A DNA stretch of 64,000 bases. Origin: CAZUTK01 sp964623265. GTDB taxonomy: Bacteria; Electryoneota; B3-LCP. The stretch spans positions 1 through 64,000 of the forward strand of contig CAZUTK010000001.1 in NCBI GenBank assembly GCA_964623265.1. The letters run 5' to 3'. The translations under genes and the position numbers were made by a program. The first letter of the stretch is position 1. Every line of letters starts with the position of its first letter. Below the pieces are notes generated by a model. The model had not been told where the DNA came from and did no database searches. It worked only from the letters and a program-made list of their open reading frames with translations. Of the stretch, positions 8,819 through 18,285 are shown in pieces.

Positions 8819-9835
8819 TCACAGTTCCACCAGCCAGATCCCATCTTCTCGGGCGTAGGCGACCAGGGTGCCATCCGGCGCGAGGGAGGGGTGAAAACCC
8901 GTTTCCGTGAGCTGCCGTTTGCTCGTTCCATTCAGCGTCATCCAGTACAGTCCAGCGGAAAGATCACCGTTGACGGCTTGATAAGCGATGCCGCCGGGGG
9001 CAACCGAAGATTGGACACCGGAAGAGCTCAATTTCACGACGTTTCCGCCGCCGATCGGCAGGCGGTTGATGCGGAACTCCGAGGAACCGGTTCCGGACGG
9101 ATTGAAACTGTCGTAGATGATCGCTGTGCCGTCGGATACCCAATTGAAATTCGTGCAGGTATCCGCCAGAACGACGGGCGCCGAACCGATTACGATCATC
9201 TTCAACTGGTAGGCGGAACTCTGATTGGCGATGACTGGACACCGATAGGCGATCTTCGTCCCGCCGGGGTCGTAGCGCGGATCCAATCCTTCGTTGGTTA
9301 TAGGGCTGACAGAAGAATCCGCGAAAGTCAGCGTATATAAACCGTATTGCCCCGCCTGAAAATCCGCTTCGACGAAGACCAGCCGCGAACCATCCGGCGA
9401 CCAGTCCGGAGAATACCCCGTCATATGCCAGCGCACGGGTTCCGATCCGTCCAGAGCAACGACGTAGATGCCGGAGCGGTTCTCGATCACCGCGCCCGCT
9501 CCTCCGAAGGCGATTTTGTCGCTATCGGGCGACCAGCGGTAATCGTAGAGATGGGGATAGGTTCCGTCCGTGATCTGCGTCAGGCTTCCGCTGGAACGAT
9601 CGTAAACCCACAGACCCGCATTCGCTCCATCTGCACCGAACAACAGCTTTTGGCTGTCCGGCGACCAGCGAGGCAGACTGCCGAAGGCGGCGATCTTCGC
9701 GGAGGGCGGAAGTTCTGGACCCGGCGGCTCTGTAGCCGCCTTTTTTCCGCAGGAGGACAGCATCCCCATCATCAGAAGATATAAGGGGAAATACCGAAAT
9801 GATCCGATGTCGCGATCAGTTGACTTTAAAGCCAT
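8819..9835 (-). CDS. TolB-like/WD40-type beta-propeller lipoprotein
   Basis: 338 residues. Start ATG 9835 was chosen because it follows GGAACGAGAG, leaves 14 bp after the upstream stop, and gives a clear lipoprotein signal (YLLMMGMLSSC, Cys of the lipobox). Repeated blades carry the PD40 signature: RWSPDSQKLLFGADG, RWSPDSDKIAFGGAG, DWSPDGSRLVFVEAD, SLAPDGTLVAYARED. Such propellers bind proteins or scaffold envelope complexes; no catalytic motif is present. Probably one transcript with the DUF4139 gene upstream, and perhaps with the C25-type gene. Confidence 0.8.
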   Translation of the reverse strand: MALKSTDRDIGSFRYFPLYLLMMGMLSSCGKKAATEPPGPELPPSAKIAAFGSLPRWSPDSQKLLFGADGANAGLWVYDRSSGSLTQITDGTYPHLYDYRWSPDSDKIAFGGAGAVIENRSGIYVVALDGSEPVRWHMTGYSPDWSPDGSRLVFVEADFQAGQYGLYTLTFADSSVSPITNEGLDPRYDPGGTKIAYRCPVIANQSSAYQLKMIVIGSAPVVLADTCTNFNWVSDGTAIIYDSFNPSGTGSSEFRINRLPIGGGNVVKLSSSGVQSSVAPGGIAYQAVNGDLSAGLYWMTLNGTSKRQLTETGFHPSLAPDGTLVAYAREDGIWLVEL

Positions 9836-9849
9836 CTCTCGTTCCGGAT

Positions 9850-11208
9850 TTAGTAGCCGTATTCCACGGTATAGCGAAGCGTGCGCGAAGCTCCCGGCGG
9901 AAGTTCCACATCGAATTCGACGCGATTGGCATCCTCCAAACGGTGATTCAAGGAACTCCCATCCCAGGAGGCTTCGGTGATTTCCCAAAATCCGTAGAGC
10001 CGTTCGCGCACGGTGATTTTCGCCGGTGTCTCCCGCGAACTCACGAAAGTGATCTCGACGACGTCCCGGGTTCGGTTGCGAGCGATCCGTTCATGATCCA
10101 CCCGCTTGCGATCCACTCGCAGATCGAACGCCTTGCCCACCACCAACTCCACTTTATCTCCGGGTGAGGAAGCCTGCAAATGGTCTTCACCCAGAAATTG
10201 CATCCGTCCTTTATCATCTTTTTGATAAACCAGGAGATCTCCTTCCGGCAGTGCGATCCCCAAGCCGCTTTCTCTGTTATTGTCAAAGATCAAACGGACT
10301 TCCACCTCTTCCGAGCCGGCGGAACCGTCGAAGAAGAAGTCTTTAGTCGCCTGGAATTCGATCGGCCCGATCAGCGGAATCCCTTTGGATTGCTGCGCGT
10401 AGATTGTGGTTTTTTCGGGGATTTGAAAGCGACGATACTCGAAAAATCGGGTTCCCTGGCGTTCTGCGGTGGCTTGCGGAGAAGCCAGAGCATCCGCATC
10501 GCTCAGCTGTCTGGAATCGAACGATCGGTGTGGACTGCCCGCCATCAACTCAATTTCCGCGTTCTCAAACGATATATCCAGAGAGTTCACGAGGGTCAGG
10601 TTGCCTCTGAGTTGGATTCGGTTATCGCCCGATAGAAGCGCTGTATAATCCGCCTGCCAGGTGATGCCTTTGGTCAAGTAGGAAATCTCCACTTCCAGGC
10701 TCTTGCGATTCTGTCCGGATCGAACCCGCCAGACGATCTCGGGTCTCAGCACCAGCCCTTCGGGCAGGCTTTCGAACAGGTTGTTCTCCACGCCGGACCG
10801 GTTGACCAGCGAGATTGCCCCGGGTTTACCTTCAGGTTCCAGATAGATATAGTCGTCGTCGAAATTGCGCAGGATGCCCTTATACAGGCTGTCGTTCTTG
10901 GTGAACTGAAAAGGTTTCCCGAGAAACTTATGCCAGATTCGATCCACATTCGCCAGATCGTAGTTGTAATTCTGCTCGATGGTTTTCACATCGGAAGGAT
11001 CTTTCGGAACGACTATGCGGATCGTCGGTTCGTAGATGCCGCTGCTGACATTTCCGAAGACGATGCGGTTTTCACCTTTCTGCAGATCCACGACGCGAAC
11101 ATCCCGCACCAGGACCAGATCGCGCTGATACACCGTCAGCGAAACTTCTGCCTGAAGCGCGGTAGCCGGCAGGAGAAGAATCACACAATAAGCGATGATG
11201 CGTTTCAT
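9850..11208 (-). CDS. DUF4139-family exported protein
   Basis: 452 residues. N-terminal signal peptide MKRIIAYCVILLLPATALQA, then the DUF4139 arrangement: an opening strand region (SLTVYQRDLVLVRDVR), ISYLTKGITWQADY and a C-terminal GASRTLRYTVEYGY. Family function is unknown; members are all-beta exported proteins. Start ATG 11208 follows GAGGAAA with a 9-nt spacer. An earlier ATG at 11223 forms an ATGA overlap with the stop of the C25-type gene, so translation may be coupled whichever start is used. Expected to be periplasmic or secreted. Confidence 0.75.
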   Translation of the reverse strand: MKRIIAYCVILLLPATALQAEVSLTVYQRDLVLVRDVRVVDLQKGENRIVFGNVSSGIYEPTIRIVVPKDPSDVKTIEQNYNYDLANVDRIWHKFLGKPFQFTKNDSLYKGILRNFDDDYIYLEPEGKPGAISLVNRSGVENNLFESLPEGLVLRPEIVWRVRSGQNRKSLEVEISYLTKGITWQADYTALLSGDNRIQLRGNLTLVNSLDISFENAEIELMAGSPHRSFDSRQLSDADALASPQATAERQGTRFFEYRRFQIPEKTTIYAQQSKGIPLIGPIEFQATKDFFFDGSAGSEEVEVRLIFDNNRESGLGIALPEGDLLVYQKDDKGRMQFLGEDHLQASSPGDKVELVVGKAFDLRVDRKRVDHERIARNRTRDVVEITFVSSRETPAKITVRERLYGFWEITEASWDGSSLNHRLEDANRVEFDVELPPGASRTLRYTVEYGY

Positions 11209-11219
11209 AACGGGTTTCC

Positions 11220-14200
11220 TCATTTTATCAGCAAACACTTTTGAATTCGGCTTTCGGCACCGGCCTGTACTTGGAGGAAATAAATCCCCGAGGAGAATGC
11301 TTCGGCGTGCCAGGCAACCACCTGCCAGCCGGAGGATAGAACCCCCAGATCCCGCTCATCCACCTTTCTGCCCAACAAATCGTAGACCATCAATCGCACC
11401 GGCGAAGCGGACGGCAAACCCAGGCGCACCGTGGCGACGGCATTAAAAGGGTTGGGGTGGATCGGATCGAGAGTCAGACGGCTCGGAGGTTCGAGTCCGG
11501 CAGGTTCGATCATCCCAGTGGGATTGATGCGCATACTGAGAGGGAGCAGGAGTGGATCCCCCGCCGCGTTGTGCTGGATGCGCAAATTGACGCGATACAG
11601 GTTCACCGCGAGATCCCCGGCGAGAAAAGTCAGCTGCACTTCCCCCTGCCCGCCGGGAGGGATTTCTCCGATATGCGGCGCATAGGTGATCCATAGGGTA
11701 TTGCAATTCAATTCCCAACCCGCCAAGCGATCTTCCGGTCCCTGGATCAAAGTGATCAGCGTCCAGATCAAGGGATTCCATCCGGGAGTAATCGCCGCCC
11801 CGCCCGCGGTTTCCGACAGATCCCCCTCCAGATCCGCGGCGAATGAGATCACGCCGGTCTGAGTGTTCATCTTCGAGATTCGCAGCTTTGGATTGGAACC
11901 GTCCTGCGAGAAGAGATAAAGTTTCCTTCCGTCCGGATCTTCAGGGTACCAGGCTAACCCGGTGATATGGAGGGTATTGGAGAAAGTGCGTAAAACCGTT
12001 CCATTCTGATCTATTTCGTAGATGGGAGTGGTGAAATCCGCCACCCAGAGATGACCGGTTTCAGGATCAACAGCCAGAGCGCGGTTGGGGTTCAGAGGTC
12101 CGGGAAAGCGTCCCAGTTCCTCGCCCTGCGCGCTGAACCGAACGATCTGACGCCCTTCGGATCCGTACAGCGAACTTCCATCGGAGGCGAGATCGCGAAA
12201 ACCATATTCGGTTTCGCTTCCCGGCTGTTGGAAAGAATCGAGGTAGTTTCCGTCTCGGTCGAAGCGGTGGATCAGATTGGGTTGTTCGGAACTGTTGCCT
12301 CCGGAAACGTAAAAGATATCGTCCAAAAATTCCACTCCGAAGAGGTGGTCGTCACCGGAAAGAACCTGCGCCGGAAAGCTGAACGCCGGCGCCCAGAGCT
12401 CGTCGGATCCATCATTTTCCTGGAATGTCAGATCCAGCTGGTAGCTCAGAGGACCATTGCCTTCGTTCAAGATGTGAAACGGCACCTGGAGCGAATCACC
12501 GGATGGGACGACCACTGAAATTTCTGCGACGTCAAGGGAAATTTCCGGATGCGTCAGCGCAAAATTCAGGGAGACGGTGGAGTCCATATAAACGGTAACC
12601 TGCGGGATCACCTGGGGATTGTACCCGGGCGCCTGCGCGGTGAAATCGTAGGTTCCGATGAAAACACCGTCCATTTCAAACAATCCGGTGCTGTCGGCGG
12701 TCGTCCCGTATTGTGTGCCGGATATCGCCACGGTAGCGCCCGGCAGCGGCGCTCCCGTCTCCAGGTCCCGCACCGCACCGGCAACCGACCCCTGAAAAAC
12801 CACAACATTCGTGGTGAAAAGGTAGGCTCGCTGAGTTTGCAGAGGGGCGATGCCCGCGGGATATTGATTCATATAACTGACTTGTATGCCGGTGCTTTGA
12901 TCCGGAGATTCAATGCCGACGGAAGCATAGGGGTTATCCATTCCGTAGCCATACACCTGCTGCACTTCGTGATATTGAAAGAGAATATCGCCGTCGCCTG
13001 AAGCCGTGGGATGCACGGCGGGATCGTAGAAAATGACTTCAAAGGTTTCTGTCGGTTGAGGGGATCCGCGGTTTTTCAAACGGCTCCATTCGACGATGAA
13101 GCAGCCGTTTTCCGCGTCGTACCAGCGATAAACGCCGGATCCGCTGACCAGATACAGATCATCCCAGAAAGGAGCGACCATCGCGTCCGGTCCCATACCG
13201 GATGGAATCAGCCAGTTGCGGAAATAGGTGAAGGCGGCGTTCCCGCCCATCGTCAACCAGCCGTTGGAACAGACGGAGATTTCGTCGTAATTCGTTCCAT
13301 AGTAGCGAAAAGTAAACGGCAGAGGGACGATCTCGGTGTCGTCCTGCTGATCGCCGTAGTCATTCAGATTGATGAGGATTCCGGGACCACTGTATTCCGG
13401 CGCGATTTCAACCCAGTCATAATGAGGCGCCTGTTCATATCCTGCATCGGTATCATCGAAACAATAATACCCATACTGATCCGGTCCCGCCGGATCGCTG
13501 GGGGAGGCGGTGCCCAGACTGATCGTCAACGGAACTTCCCCCAGGATCCCGCTGGCGTCTTCCAGATGGAGTTGCAGAAGCGCTGAATGACCGGGCAAGG
13601 TCAGCGGATGCACGCTCAGACGAAAGGGGACGGTATTGGCGGCACTGCCCCCGATCACGATGTTGCCGTAAGCGGAGGCGTTCTGTTCGATCAAGAGGAA
13701 GGGATCGGAGCTGATCAGCGTCCCGGACACCGCCGGCGCCCCTTTCTGTCCTTCATTGCGGATCGTGATCCGGAGATCGCCGCTGCCGCCGGGCTGTAGA
13801 GATCCGGAGATCACCTCATGCTGCTGGTATTGATATGCCGGCGCGGCGACGCTTACGATGAAACCGCTGTTGCTGGAATTCGCTGAGGCGGAGTTCACGA
13901 TGAGCTGAAACTGAATTTCATGGCCGTCAGGTATACCTGGATCCAAAGAGCAGACGAAGCCGTCGAATCCGGGAGCTGTTGCAGAAGGAGGCAGATCGGG
14001 ATACGCCGCCGTCGAATCCAACAGCGTTACCAAGGGATCGGAGGTGCGCAGGATCGCCTGAATATCGGTTGCCGTAGCGAGCGACCCATAATTCTTCAAA
14101 ACAACGGCCAATTCCAGTGTCTCCGCCGGATTGGCGACACCGTCCCCGTCACCGGAGCTGGATCCGATCCCATCGTCATCTATGGTGAAAGAATGGTAAG

Positions 14201-16259
14201 CGACGAAAAGATTTTGCCCTTGCAGGGCGATTGTCCCGCGGAAAGGTCTTAGATTGAAACCCGTAACGGTGAGGTCCAGCTCGCCGGTTGGAGTGCCGTT
14301 CAAAATCAGCTCGGTGCGCCCCTCGGAATTCGTGAGACCAGAAACCGCCACCTGCCCTTCGCGATAGAGACTCACCCAGGCATTTTCGATGGGCTGACCG
14401 TTGGGATATTGCACGGTAACGGGCACCCAATTCTGGCCGGGGGAAAATGTCTCCGGTGCGATGACTTCCAGAGTCTGCGGCACTCCCAACCAGACTTCCA
14501 TTCCCGGGTCGCCCGCCAGAGCATTCCAGAGGGAGAAATTGCTGACGTTGCCGGGATCGTTGGGATAATTCTGATAGAGCAACAGCTTCGCCGCAGATAG
14601 CGCGGTTCCCACATTTCTGAGATTCAGATCCAGCAACCCCCAGTAGAAACCCTGATCAATGCAGTTGTTGAAGCGGGTGTGGGTGCTGGTAGTGGCGGTG
14701 CCGATGCAGGCGACGGCGCCCCGCAGATTGGAGGCGGATGATCCGGCCACCACGAAATGCTCCATGATGGATTCGCCGTCAAACCCGCCGGTGCCGCAGG
14801 TGATGGTGGTAACGATGGGAAGTTTGAAACCGTTCGTCAGCGCGTCCGTCAACGCATTCGACCAGCCGGACATGCCGTACAGTCCGCGGTAATTGAAGAA
14901 ATTCACTCCGGCATTCAGAGAAGCGGTCATCTGCCCTGTCATAGATCCGGGCATGGTGTACCACAGAGTGTCAATCTGAGTGTAACCTTCGCGCAACAGC
15001 CGGTCTTTCACCCAGCGCTTCGTCTGGATGGTGGAGATGCCGGATTGAGAGGAACCGGCGATGAGCAAAGCGCGGGTGAACCAGCTCGGTTGTCCAACAT
15101 AGGGATCTTCTTCATAGTGGAAAATCTTGCTGATCATCACCGCCAACTCGTTGGTCGTGGAGGCGGGCAGACGACCGATGTTGACGTCCGCCAGAATATC
15201 ATTGCCTTCCAACTGCGAATAAGGATGATCAATCCCGGAAGGACTCCAACCGGGTAAGCTGATACTGCCGTTCGTATCCCCGATTAACAGCACATAGGTC
15301 GGAGGTTCATCGCTGTTATGATAGGCATTCAGGATCAGCTCCTTGATCTGCACGGCGCTGTAGCCTGGAGGAAACGCTTGCACGGTAACTTCGAAACCCT
15401 TGCGCCGTTTCCAATCCACCAAAGTTGCAAGCAGGGAAAGCATACCAGGATCATCCGGACAGAGGATGAGGTAGGAACCTTCAGACACTTCCCAATTCTG
15501 ATCGAGTCCGGGATAATTCGGAATCAATGCGGAATAGAGCCTTTGAAAAGGGCGGGAGATTCGACTGGTGCGGCGAAGTTTCACGTTGCGGAGGTCTTCC
15601 CCTTCGAATCGCAAACGGATCGTCATACGGCTGCAGACCTGCAGTTCTTTGCTCAAAGGGTGATAGCGGAACGGACAGACTGCCAGGCGCATCAGCCTCA
15701 AATCCCGCAGAATGATCGGCTCGCCGAGCGAGATCATGGTTTCCGGATAGGCTCGATCCGCAGAATAAACCTCTTCATCCCGAAAAAAATCCGTCATTCG
15801 TCCATCGGGAGTCTCCTCATTCTGGAAAGGCAAAATCTCCGGTTGTGACAGGTGCAGAGTCCGCCATTCCGCGCTGACGATTTCCGCTTGGACGCCTTTC
15901 CGATCGGGGATGACAAAGAGGCGATGCACAGCAGGCAAATCCGGACGACCCACCTCCCCCCAGGAAGCGGTGGGAAAATCATCCGAGAGGGAAAGAAGCG
16001 AGTATACGCCGCGCGCTGTTTCAATCTCTTCCACGGAAACGCCCGTGATATTCAGGGTAAAGGTGACGGAATCCGCCAAGTTGATGTCGGCGTTCGGAGA
16101 CGGCTGGATTTCCAGGGAGACGTCTGCGGATGATCGAGTCCAGCCGCGCTGCGCGGGATCTTCTATCAGGCTGATATGTTCAGCTTGCAAAGCTTCAACC
16201 GATAAGGCGATGCAAAGGCAGATCAACCAGAAAGACTTTAAGTTCAGGATCAAATCCAT
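11220..16259 (-). CDS. Giant secreted C25 (gingipain-family) peptidase-like protein with T9SS tail
   Basis: 1679 residues. Signal peptide about 1-26. Residues about 85-240 resemble the gingipain propeptide region. Residues about 255-560 are the C25 domain (SYLILCPDDPGM, YVLLIGDTNG, VTTITCGTGGF with candidate nucleophile Cys488). The motif that usually reads GHG with the catalytic His is NYRGLYGMSGW here (about 457-466), so activity is uncertain. Then come beta domains, a nidogen-like beta-sandwich beginning at GPDQYGYYCFDDTD, a carboxypeptidase-regulatory repeat (GAVRDLETGAPLPGATV), a propeller segment, and a C-terminal T9SS type-A sorting domain (HPNPFNAVATVRL ... SGIYFLQVQ). Export by type IX secretion to the cell surface is inferred. 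Last 4 bases overlap the next gene's alternative start. Confidence 0.88.
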   Translation of the reverse strand: MDLILNLKSFWLICLCIALSVEALQAEHISLIEDPAQRGWTRSSADVSLEIQPSPNADINLADSVTFTLNITGVSVEEIETARGVYSLLSLSDDFPTASWGEVGRPDLPAVHRLFVIPDRKGVQAEIVSAEWRTLHLSQPEILPFQNEETPDGRMTDFFRDEEVYSADRAYPETMISLGEPIILRDLRLMRLAVCPFRYHPLSKELQVCSRMTIRLRFEGEDLRNVKLRRTSRISRPFQRLYSALIPNYPGLDQNWEVSEGSYLILCPDDPGMLSLLATLVDWKRRKGFEVTVQAFPPGYSAVQIKELILNAYHNSDEPPTYVLLIGDTNGSISLPGWSPSGIDHPYSQLEGNDILADVNIGRLPASTTNELAVMISKIFHYEEDPYVGQPSWFTRALLIAGSSQSGISTIQTKRWVKDRLLREGYTQIDTLWYTMPGSMTGQMTASLNAGVNFFNYRGLYGMSGWSNALTDALTNGFKLPIVTTITCGTGGFDGESIMEHFVVAGSSASNLRGAVACIGTATTSTHTRFNNCIDQGFYWGLLDLNLRNVGTALSAAKLLLYQNYPNDPGNVSNFSLWNALAGDPGMEVWLGVPQTLEVIAPETFSPGQNWVPVTVQYPNGQPIENAWVSLYREGQVAVSGLTNSEGRTELILNGTPTGELDLTVTGFNLRPFRGTIALQGQNLFVAYHSFTIDDDGIGSSSGDGDGVANPAETLELAVVLKNYGSLATATDIQAILRTSDPLVTLLDSTAAYPDLPPSATAPGFDGFVCSLDPGIPDGHEIQFQLIVNSASANSSNSGFIVSVAAPAYQYQQHEVISGSLQPGGSGDLRITIRNEGQKGAPAVSGTLISSDPFLLIEQNASAYGNIVIGGSAANTVPFRLSVHPLTLPGHSALLQLHLEDASGILGEVPLTISLGTASPSDPAGPDQYGYYCFDDTDAGYEQAPHYDWVEIAPEYSGPGILINLNDYGDQQDDTEIVPLPFTFRYYGTNYDEISVCSNGWLTMGGNAAFTYFRNWLIPSGMGPDAMVAPFWDDLYLVSGSGVYRWYDAENGCFIVEWSRLKNRGSPQPTETFEVIFYDPAVHPTASGDGDILFQYHEVQQVYGYGMDNPYASVGIESPDQSTGIQVSYMNQYPAGIAPLQTQRAYLFTTNVVVFQGSVAGAVRDLETGAPLPGATVAISGTQYGTTADSTGLFEMDGVFIGTYDFTAQAPGYNPQVIPQVTVYMDSTVSLNFALTHPEISLDVAEISVVVPSGDSLQVPFHILNEGNGPLSYQLDLTFQENDGSDELWAPAFSFPAQVLSGDDHLFGVEFLDDIFYVSGGNSSEQPNLIHRFDRDGNYLDSFQQPGSETEYGFRDLASDGSSLYGSEGRQIVRFSAQGEELGRFPGPLNPNRALAVDPETGHLWVADFTTPIYEIDQNGTVLRTFSNTLHITGLAWYPEDPDGRKLYLFSQDGSNPKLRISKMNTQTGVISFAADLEGDLSETAGGAAITPGWNPLIWTLITLIQGPEDRLAGWELNCNTLWITYAPHIGEIPPGGQGEVQLTFLAGDLAVNLYRVNLRIQHNAAGDPLLLPLSMRINPTGMIEPAGLEPPSRLTLDPIHPNPFNAVATVRLGLPSASPVRLMVYDLLGRKVDERDLGVLSSGWQVVAWHAEAFSSGIYFLQVQAGAESRIQKCLLIK

Positions 16260-16318
16260 TTGCGGAGAGATTTCGCGGTATGCAGGATCGCAGGAATAGA
16301 GTAGTCTAAACGTGTTCT

Positions 16319-18232
16319 TTACTGCGTGTAACCCAGAGCCTTGATTTGTTCTTTCAGCAATTGATCGGCGCTAGAGCGGATCAACGTGGAACTCCGGCGC
16401 CCCGTTTCGTAGCTCTTGATATATTGCGGCGGGCGCGCCTTCAACGTGTCTTCTTGCAGGGCTTCTGTCAGGATTTTCCCATCCATATCGCGAGCGACCG
16501 GCAATCCGAAGATATAGAGCAAAGTGGGGGTGATATCCAGAACGGAAACATCTTCGAGTTTCAATCCCCGCTGAAAGTGCGGTCCGGAAGCGACGAAGAC
16601 GCCGTAGAGGTGGTGATCGCCGGTGCGATAGGGCACCAGCGGGTGAGGATCGGGACCAAAGCCGTGATCGGACAGGACGAGCACATCCGTTCCGGGTTCC
16701 ATCGTATTTAAGAATTCCCCTAACGTCTCATCCATATAACTGTAAAAAGCGGGGATCGCATTCCCGAATCTCTTCACATCTTCCGGCGGCACGGAATCGA
16801 AATCCTGGGGGCGATAATACTGCCAGAAGTAGTGCGAAATCATATCCATCCCTTCGAAATAAATCCCGAAAAAATCGGGGCGGAAATTCTGATACAGGTA
16901 CAATCCCGCGCGGCGGAACGATTCGGAACTCGTGTACGCCATTCTGAATTGGTACATTGGATTCCAATCCACATACTCGCCTTTACTCCAATCCGCAGGC
17001 AGACCTTCGCTCCCATCCAACGACATAAAGCGGTTGACCTCTTCTTCGGTGATGCTGTCCGGCAGTCGGCAGAACTGTTCAACCTCGTTTAGCAATTCTG
17101 GGGGATACGTCTGCCCCTCGCGTAGGGATTGGATGGAAGCGCGCGGATTGAAGAGCGTATAGGTAAAGCGATCGGAAAGGATGAATCCATTCACCTTCTC
17201 CGCTGGCCAGGACGCCCACCAACCCACCATGCCGGAACTGCGTTGCGCATCCGAGAGGATGTTCCAAACGGCTTTGCATCGCCGCACGGAGCTGGTAACC
17301 GGCAGATCCGCGCTGCGTTGAAATATGGTGATCAAGCGGTAGAGTCCCAGACCGTCGGGGTAATCAATAAAGTTGTTGGGCATCCCCGCAAATTGAAAAG
17401 TGCCGAAATCCTGAATGCCGTGTTTTTCGGGTAATTTCCCGGTCGCTATGCTGGTCCAAATCAGAGGCGACTTGAGTTCCTCCAGACTGCGGAAAGGGGC
17501 GGAGACGCCATTGTCTATCAGATTCTTCAAATTCGGCATCTCACCGCGGGCGAATAGCTCCTCCAGCACAGACCACTCCGCCCCGTCCCAGCCGATCACC
17601 GCCACGCGGGCGCCGTTATCCGGCGTCGCCAGAGCTGCGGATATCTCAGACTTATCACCGATGACCGCATCGTCCGGCAGCCGTGAAACCGTGATTAAAG
17701 TAAAACTGAGAGCGAATATCAGATACACTGCAAACACCAGAAAAAACTTCGGCAGCGTGAACATCCGACTGCGTTCCGAAAGCGGATCCGGCTTGGTTTT
17801 TACGCTGCGATACAACCAGAAAGATAAAAAAAGCAGGCTGAAATAGTAAGCGAGCACCAGCCAGTTGTCAAAGTCACCCGATCGCAAATGTTGTCGGGTG
17901 AGCATTAGGAAACCGAACAAGAGTGTTGCGAGGATCAAATAAAGAGAAAGCCAGGCGACGACGAAGGCGCGGCCGACGAGAATCCTCTCGGTCAGCTTTC
18001 CGAAGAATTTCAAGACGACCCAGGAAACGATTCCCACGATAGCACCGACTATAGCATAGAGAAACACGGTGGATACCAACAGAAAGAAAATATTCCGGGC
18101 ATCCGATACCAAATCGGGGTTCCAGATCACGATGCGCAGCCCGATCAGATATCCGAGCAGACCGCATACTGCGATCCCGAGCAACAGCGATAGGATCAGA
18201 TCGAGTCGCTTCTCATTCTTCTTTGCCGGCAT
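16319..18232 (-). CDS. Membrane-anchored alkaline phosphatase/phosphodiesterase superfamily protein, copy 1
   Basis: 637 residues. The first about 195 residues hold five or six membrane segments. The rest is a type I phosphodiesterase/nucleotide-pyrophosphatase domain (metal Asp in VIGWDGAEW; nucleophile region SPLIWTSIATGKLPEKHG; metal-binding GMDMISHYFW and LSDHGFG). The soluble domain is presumably periplasmic; the substrate may be a phospholipid head group, glycan phosphate or nucleotide. It is a tandem paralogue of the gene 53 bp upstream (18286-20325), and both end in KALGYTQ. ATG 18232 has GAGATGCA just before it. Confidence 0.85.
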   Translation of the reverse strand: MPAKKNEKRLDLILSLLLGIAVCGLLGYLIGLRIVIWNPDLVSDARNIFFLLVSTVFLYAIVGAIVGIVSWVVLKFFGKLTERILVGRAFVVAWLSLYLILATLLFGFLMLTRQHLRSGDFDNWLVLAYYFSLLFLSFWLYRSVKTKPDPLSERSRMFTLPKFFLVFAVYLIFALSFTLITVSRLPDDAVIGDKSEISAALATPDNGARVAVIGWDGAEWSVLEELFARGEMPNLKNLIDNGVSAPFRSLEELKSPLIWTSIATGKLPEKHGIQDFGTFQFAGMPNNFIDYPDGLGLYRLITIFQRSADLPVTSSVRRCKAVWNILSDAQRSSGMVGWWASWPAEKVNGFILSDRFTYTLFNPRASIQSLREGQTYPPELLNEVEQFCRLPDSITEEEVNRFMSLDGSEGLPADWSKGEYVDWNPMYQFRMAYTSSESFRRAGLYLYQNFRPDFFGIYFEGMDMISHYFWQYYRPQDFDSVPPEDVKRFGNAIPAFYSYMDETLGEFLNTMEPGTDVLVLSDHGFGPDPHPLVPYRTGDHHLYGVFVASGPHFQRGLKLEDVSVLDITPTLLYIFGLPVARDMDGKILTEALQEDTLKARPPQYIKSYETGRRSSTLIRSSADQLLKEQIKALGYTQ

Positions 18233-18285
18233 TGCATCTCATAGTTGAAATTTGCGTTGCGATCTCCGGATCAGATTCGCCGAAG

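Noticed and set aside
7939..8910. A 323-codon open frame on the plus strand
   Set aside because: Antisense to the subtilase, whose catalytic triad is intact; no domain and no ribosome site.
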